Source: a virus | Direction: 5' to 3' (one strand) | IMG/VR virus record: IMGVR_UViG_3300022707_004226 | Span: 1-29,358 of that record | DNA: 29,358 nt | Shown here: piece by piece, positions 27,320 through 29,358 of the stretch | Layout: each line of letters starts with the position of its first letter | Position numbering within the stretch: the first letter of the stretch is position 1 | Translations under genes and position numbers: made by a program | Notes under the pieces: model-generated | What the model was told of the DNA's origin: nothing | The model's input: only the letters and a program-made list of their open reading frames with translations | The model's database searches: none

Positions 27320-28360
27320 ATGGGAAACATAAAGAAAGTTTCAGGAATTAAGAAAACCTTTTATGCAAGTGTTTTCAAACAAAAAAAAACCGGTGAAGTA
27401 GTTGCTGTACTCTCTGATACTAGTCTTGATCGTGACGAAGAGTTCATTGGTAAAAAGTTCTTGCAACGCGCGGCAAAAAGTGATTTTCTTCCTGGTCTTA
27501 TGGATCATGAGAACAAAGCCCTCAATCTTATTAACGAATGGGTTGATAAACGCGTCGAAAAAAGAATGATTGATGGTGAGACGCATAATGCTCTTCTTGC
27601 TAAACCAAAGTTTTTTCTTTCTAATCCTAACGCACAAATCATTAGCAATATGCTTGATGAAGGTGCTAAACTAGCAATAAGTATTACTGCTATTCCTAAT
27701 TCTAAGCGAGAAGTCGAACGTAACGGTAAAAGTTTTACTGAATGGACTGATGGCGAGATGTTAAGTGCTGACTGGGTGGGTATTCCTGCTAATAAGCATG
27801 CGATGGCTCAGATTGTTGCTAAAAGTTATGATCTAGCAAAGAATTTTTTGGATAAAGATAACGAGGTGAACCCTATGGGTAACGAAGAATTTGATTCTGA
27901 AGAGTTTAAGAAGTCTTTATTGGCAGACGTTAAGTCTACTGTTGAGACTGCTCTTGAGAAAAGTAAGTCGGGTCGTGTTGACGACCTTGAGAAACAAGTT
28001 AAAGAAATTGGTGAGTCTGTTAAGACTCTTAGTAAAAGTCTTCATGCTGACGATGATGATGATGATCCTGATCGTAAGAAAAATCCTTCCGGGAAGAAAG
28101 ATAAGGACAAAGATAAAGCTGTTGACGAAGCGGCTATTCTTAAGAAGAAGGAAGCTCGTGTTGAAGAGCTTAATAAGAATCTTGAGGAAAGGGATGCTTT
28201 ATTGAAGGATCTTCGTAAGACTCCTGCTGATGCTGGTAAGTCACAAGACAAACACACGCAAGACGATAATACGGATGGTGTTGGTAAGTCTGTTGATATT
28301 AGTCATAGTGGTTTTATAAAAGCTTTTAATATTAACAAGAAAGTACAGAGAGGTGAATGA
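27320..28360 (+). CDS. Prohead protease with C-terminal scaffold domain
   Basis: The gene encodes 346 residues from the ATG at 27320; a TTG at 27299 directly after a hairpin is the other option. T-F-Y-A-S-V-F ... V-V-A-V-L-S-D-T-S-L-D-R-D-E-E (11-41), L-M-D-H-E-N with His63, and K-L-A-I-S-I-T-A-I-P with Ser121 match the HK97 U35-type assembly protease, which cuts scaffold and capsid N-termini during maturation. Residues ~180-346 are charged and coiled-coil, with a run of six Asp, like an internal scaffold (delta-domain) fused to the protease. It precedes the capsid gene, as expected. No clear ribosome site is visible. Confidence 0.85.
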   Translation: MGNIKKVSGIKKTFYASVFKQKKTGEVVAVLSDTSLDRDEEFIGKKFLQRAAKSDFLPGLMDHENKALNLINEWVDKRVEKRMIDGETHNALLAKPKFFLSNPNAQIISNMLDEGAKLAISITAIPNSKREVERNGKSFTEWTDGEMLSADWVGIPANKHAMAQIVAKSYDLAKNFLDKDNEVNPMGNEEFDSEEFKKSLLADVKSTVETALEKSKSGRVDDLEKQVKEIGESVKTLSKSLHADDDDDDPDRKKNPSGKKDKDKDKAVDEAAILKKKEARVEELNKNLEERDALLKDLRKTPADAGKSQDKHTQDDNTDGVGKSVDISHSGFIKAFNINKKVQRGE

Positions 28361-28362
28361 TT

Positions 28363-29358
28363 ATGTCTGGTACAATTACAAAATATGATTCTTCAATGGA
28401 TGAACTTGATCCTATGAAAAACTGGGAAGCAGCTGATATTTTTAAGGTTGCTTACCCTGATAATACGCAACACAAGCAAACAACTTATGATCCACGACTC
28501 GCTAAAAGAGCGATAGTTAGTGGTTTAACAAAAGCTTATGATCAGCGTACAGAAGTTGTTATGGGAAAGAAACTCATGAAACGTCTTCAGAAACACATGT
28601 CTTTACAAAAGGCAGGTACTAGTATTGACGCGGGATTAACGGGCGGTATAGGTACTGGTGGAGCAGGAACAGCAGGTAGTGCATTGATTCCTGTATGGGT
28701 TGATACTGAAATAGTTGATCGTACTGCTTTTGAGACTCCGTTACGTAATATGATCCGTCGTATTGCAGTAAGAGGTAAAACGTATGATTTCAACGCATTA
28801 ACCGCTAAAGGTGGTGCAAGTTGGAAAGCTGAAGAAAGTGTTTTACCTGAAGATATTGATACGTATGATCGTGAAAGTATCGCTATTAAGTTCGGTTACA
28901 GTATTGGTAAGATCACTAATCCTGCAATCGCGGCTATGGAAGGATATGTAGATCCTAACGCACTAGATCTGAGCGCTAAGACGGCTGCTTTGTTCGAGCT
29001 AGAGGAAGATACCATCATTAATGGTGATGCTACTACGTTCCCTACAGAGTTTGACGGTTTAATTCAGACGATAACTACTAACACTACTGACTTAAGCGGG
29101 ACTAGTCCTAGCTTGGCTGACCTTCGCGGTGAGACAGCAACGACTTATCAAGCTAAAGGACGTACAGACTTAGTAGTGACTGATGTTAACACGCACAACT
29201 TCGTTAAAGGTTTACTTCAGGATTTCCAGCGACAACCAGCGCCTCCGGCAGATGGTTTAGCATTCGGTATCCCGGGAGCTTACAGTTTTGATGGTGTAAA
29301 CTACATGCGTAGTCAATTCATGCCACAAAGCAGTAGTAGTCGAAGAATGTTATTTCTT
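28363..29358 (+). CDS. Major capsid protein, HK97 fold (3' partial)
   Basis: The frame starts three bases after the protease gene, with AGGTGA six bases before the ATG, and runs off the right edge (332 residues seen). A helical N-terminal part (to about residue 85) could be the cleaved delta region. Then come A-L-I-P-V-W-V-D-T-E-I-V-D, P-L-R-N-M-I-R-R-I-A-V-R-G-K-T-Y-D-F, and the E-loop/P-domain-like W-K-A-E-E ... K-F-G-Y-S-I-G-K-I-T-N ... F-D-G-L-I-Q-T-I. This pattern and its position after the protease identify the HK97-type capsid protein that forms the shell. The cleavage site is not assigned. Confidence 0.87.
   Translation, partial: MSGTITKYDSSMDELDPMKNWEAADIFKVAYPDNTQHKQTTYDPRLAKRAIVSGLTKAYDQRTEVVMGKKLMKRLQKHMSLQKAGTSIDAGLTGGIGTGGAGTAGSALIPVWVDTEIVDRTAFETPLRNMIRRIAVRGKTYDFNALTAKGGASWKAEESVLPEDIDTYDRESIAIKFGYSIGKITNPAIAAMEGYVDPNALDLSAKTAALFELEEDTIINGDATTFPTEFDGLIQTITTNTTDLSGTSPSLADLRGETATTYQAKGRTDLVVTDVNTHNFVKGLLQDFQRQPAPPADGLAFGIPGAYSFDGVNYMRSQFMPQSSSSRRMLFL

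Noticed and set aside
27891-28205. 104-codon + frame inside the prohead protease gene
   Set aside because: It is a Leu/Arg-rich frame-shifted reading of the scaffold region, without a ribosome site or a recognisable product.
1-29358. Terminal redundancy or a circularisation overlap between the window ends
   Set aside because: The first bases continue an open fibre frame and the last bases continue an open capsid frame; no shared end sequence is visible, so the window is an internal section or arbitrarily cut.

Overview
The window looks like part of the genome of a tailed double-stranded DNA virus (Caudoviricetes) of an archaeon, free or integrated. Every supported gene lies on the + strand. 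The virus assignment rests on a packaging and head module at the right end: small terminase candidate, large terminase, HNH protein, portal fused to a MuF-type head protein, prohead protease with scaffold tail, and an HK97-fold major capsid protein cut by the window edge. It also rests on a large fibre gene at the left edge. The archaeal assignment rests on TATA boxes of the TTTATATA type in the main gaps, Shine-Dalgarno sequences close to GGAGGTGAT/GGAGATGA, and a free-standing TRAM-domain protein. A DPANN-like host is possible, but that is inference only. The DNA is AT-rich.

Layout. (1) 1-6057: a fibre with eleven GIGTT-type repeats and a C1q-like head, three small exported or membrane proteins and a 54-residue holin-like protein. 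(2) 6058-6432: T-rich termination region with a long inverted repeat, a headless HNH gene remnant and a promoter. (3) 6433-12506: a polycistronic block of very small genes, many overlapping as ATGA or GTGA. It includes TRAM and KOW-like proteins, several zinc-binding mini-proteins, a YkgJ-like cysteine protein, a SWIM protein, a zinc-ribbon/J-domain protein, an exported protein, a TM2 membrane protein, a trypsin-like serine protease and a nuclease-fold protein. (4) 12507-14530: a clear promoter followed by a ribbon-helix-helix regulator, a VRR-NUC-like protein with an altered active site, and a HIRAN protein. (5) 14531-19689: two intergenic islands, each with a tRNA-like element and strong inverted repeats, bracket a second block of small unknown, zinc-binding and membrane proteins. 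(6) 19690-29358: pre-packaging genes of unknown function, then the packaging and head genes, with two copies of one 17-base promoter motif in front of the portal and the prohead protease.

Working together: the right-hand genes recognise and pump DNA (terminase), form the portal vertex and build and mature the capsid. The left-hand fibre would bind the host, and the small membrane proteins next to it may help exit. The middle 13 kb has no recognisable polymerase, helicase, primase or integrase. Its many tiny metal-binding, RNA-binding and nuclease-like proteins look like host-takeover or counter-defence genes. Tail genes and most replication genes must lie outside the window. Coordinates of genes shorter than about 60 codons were worked out by hand translation.
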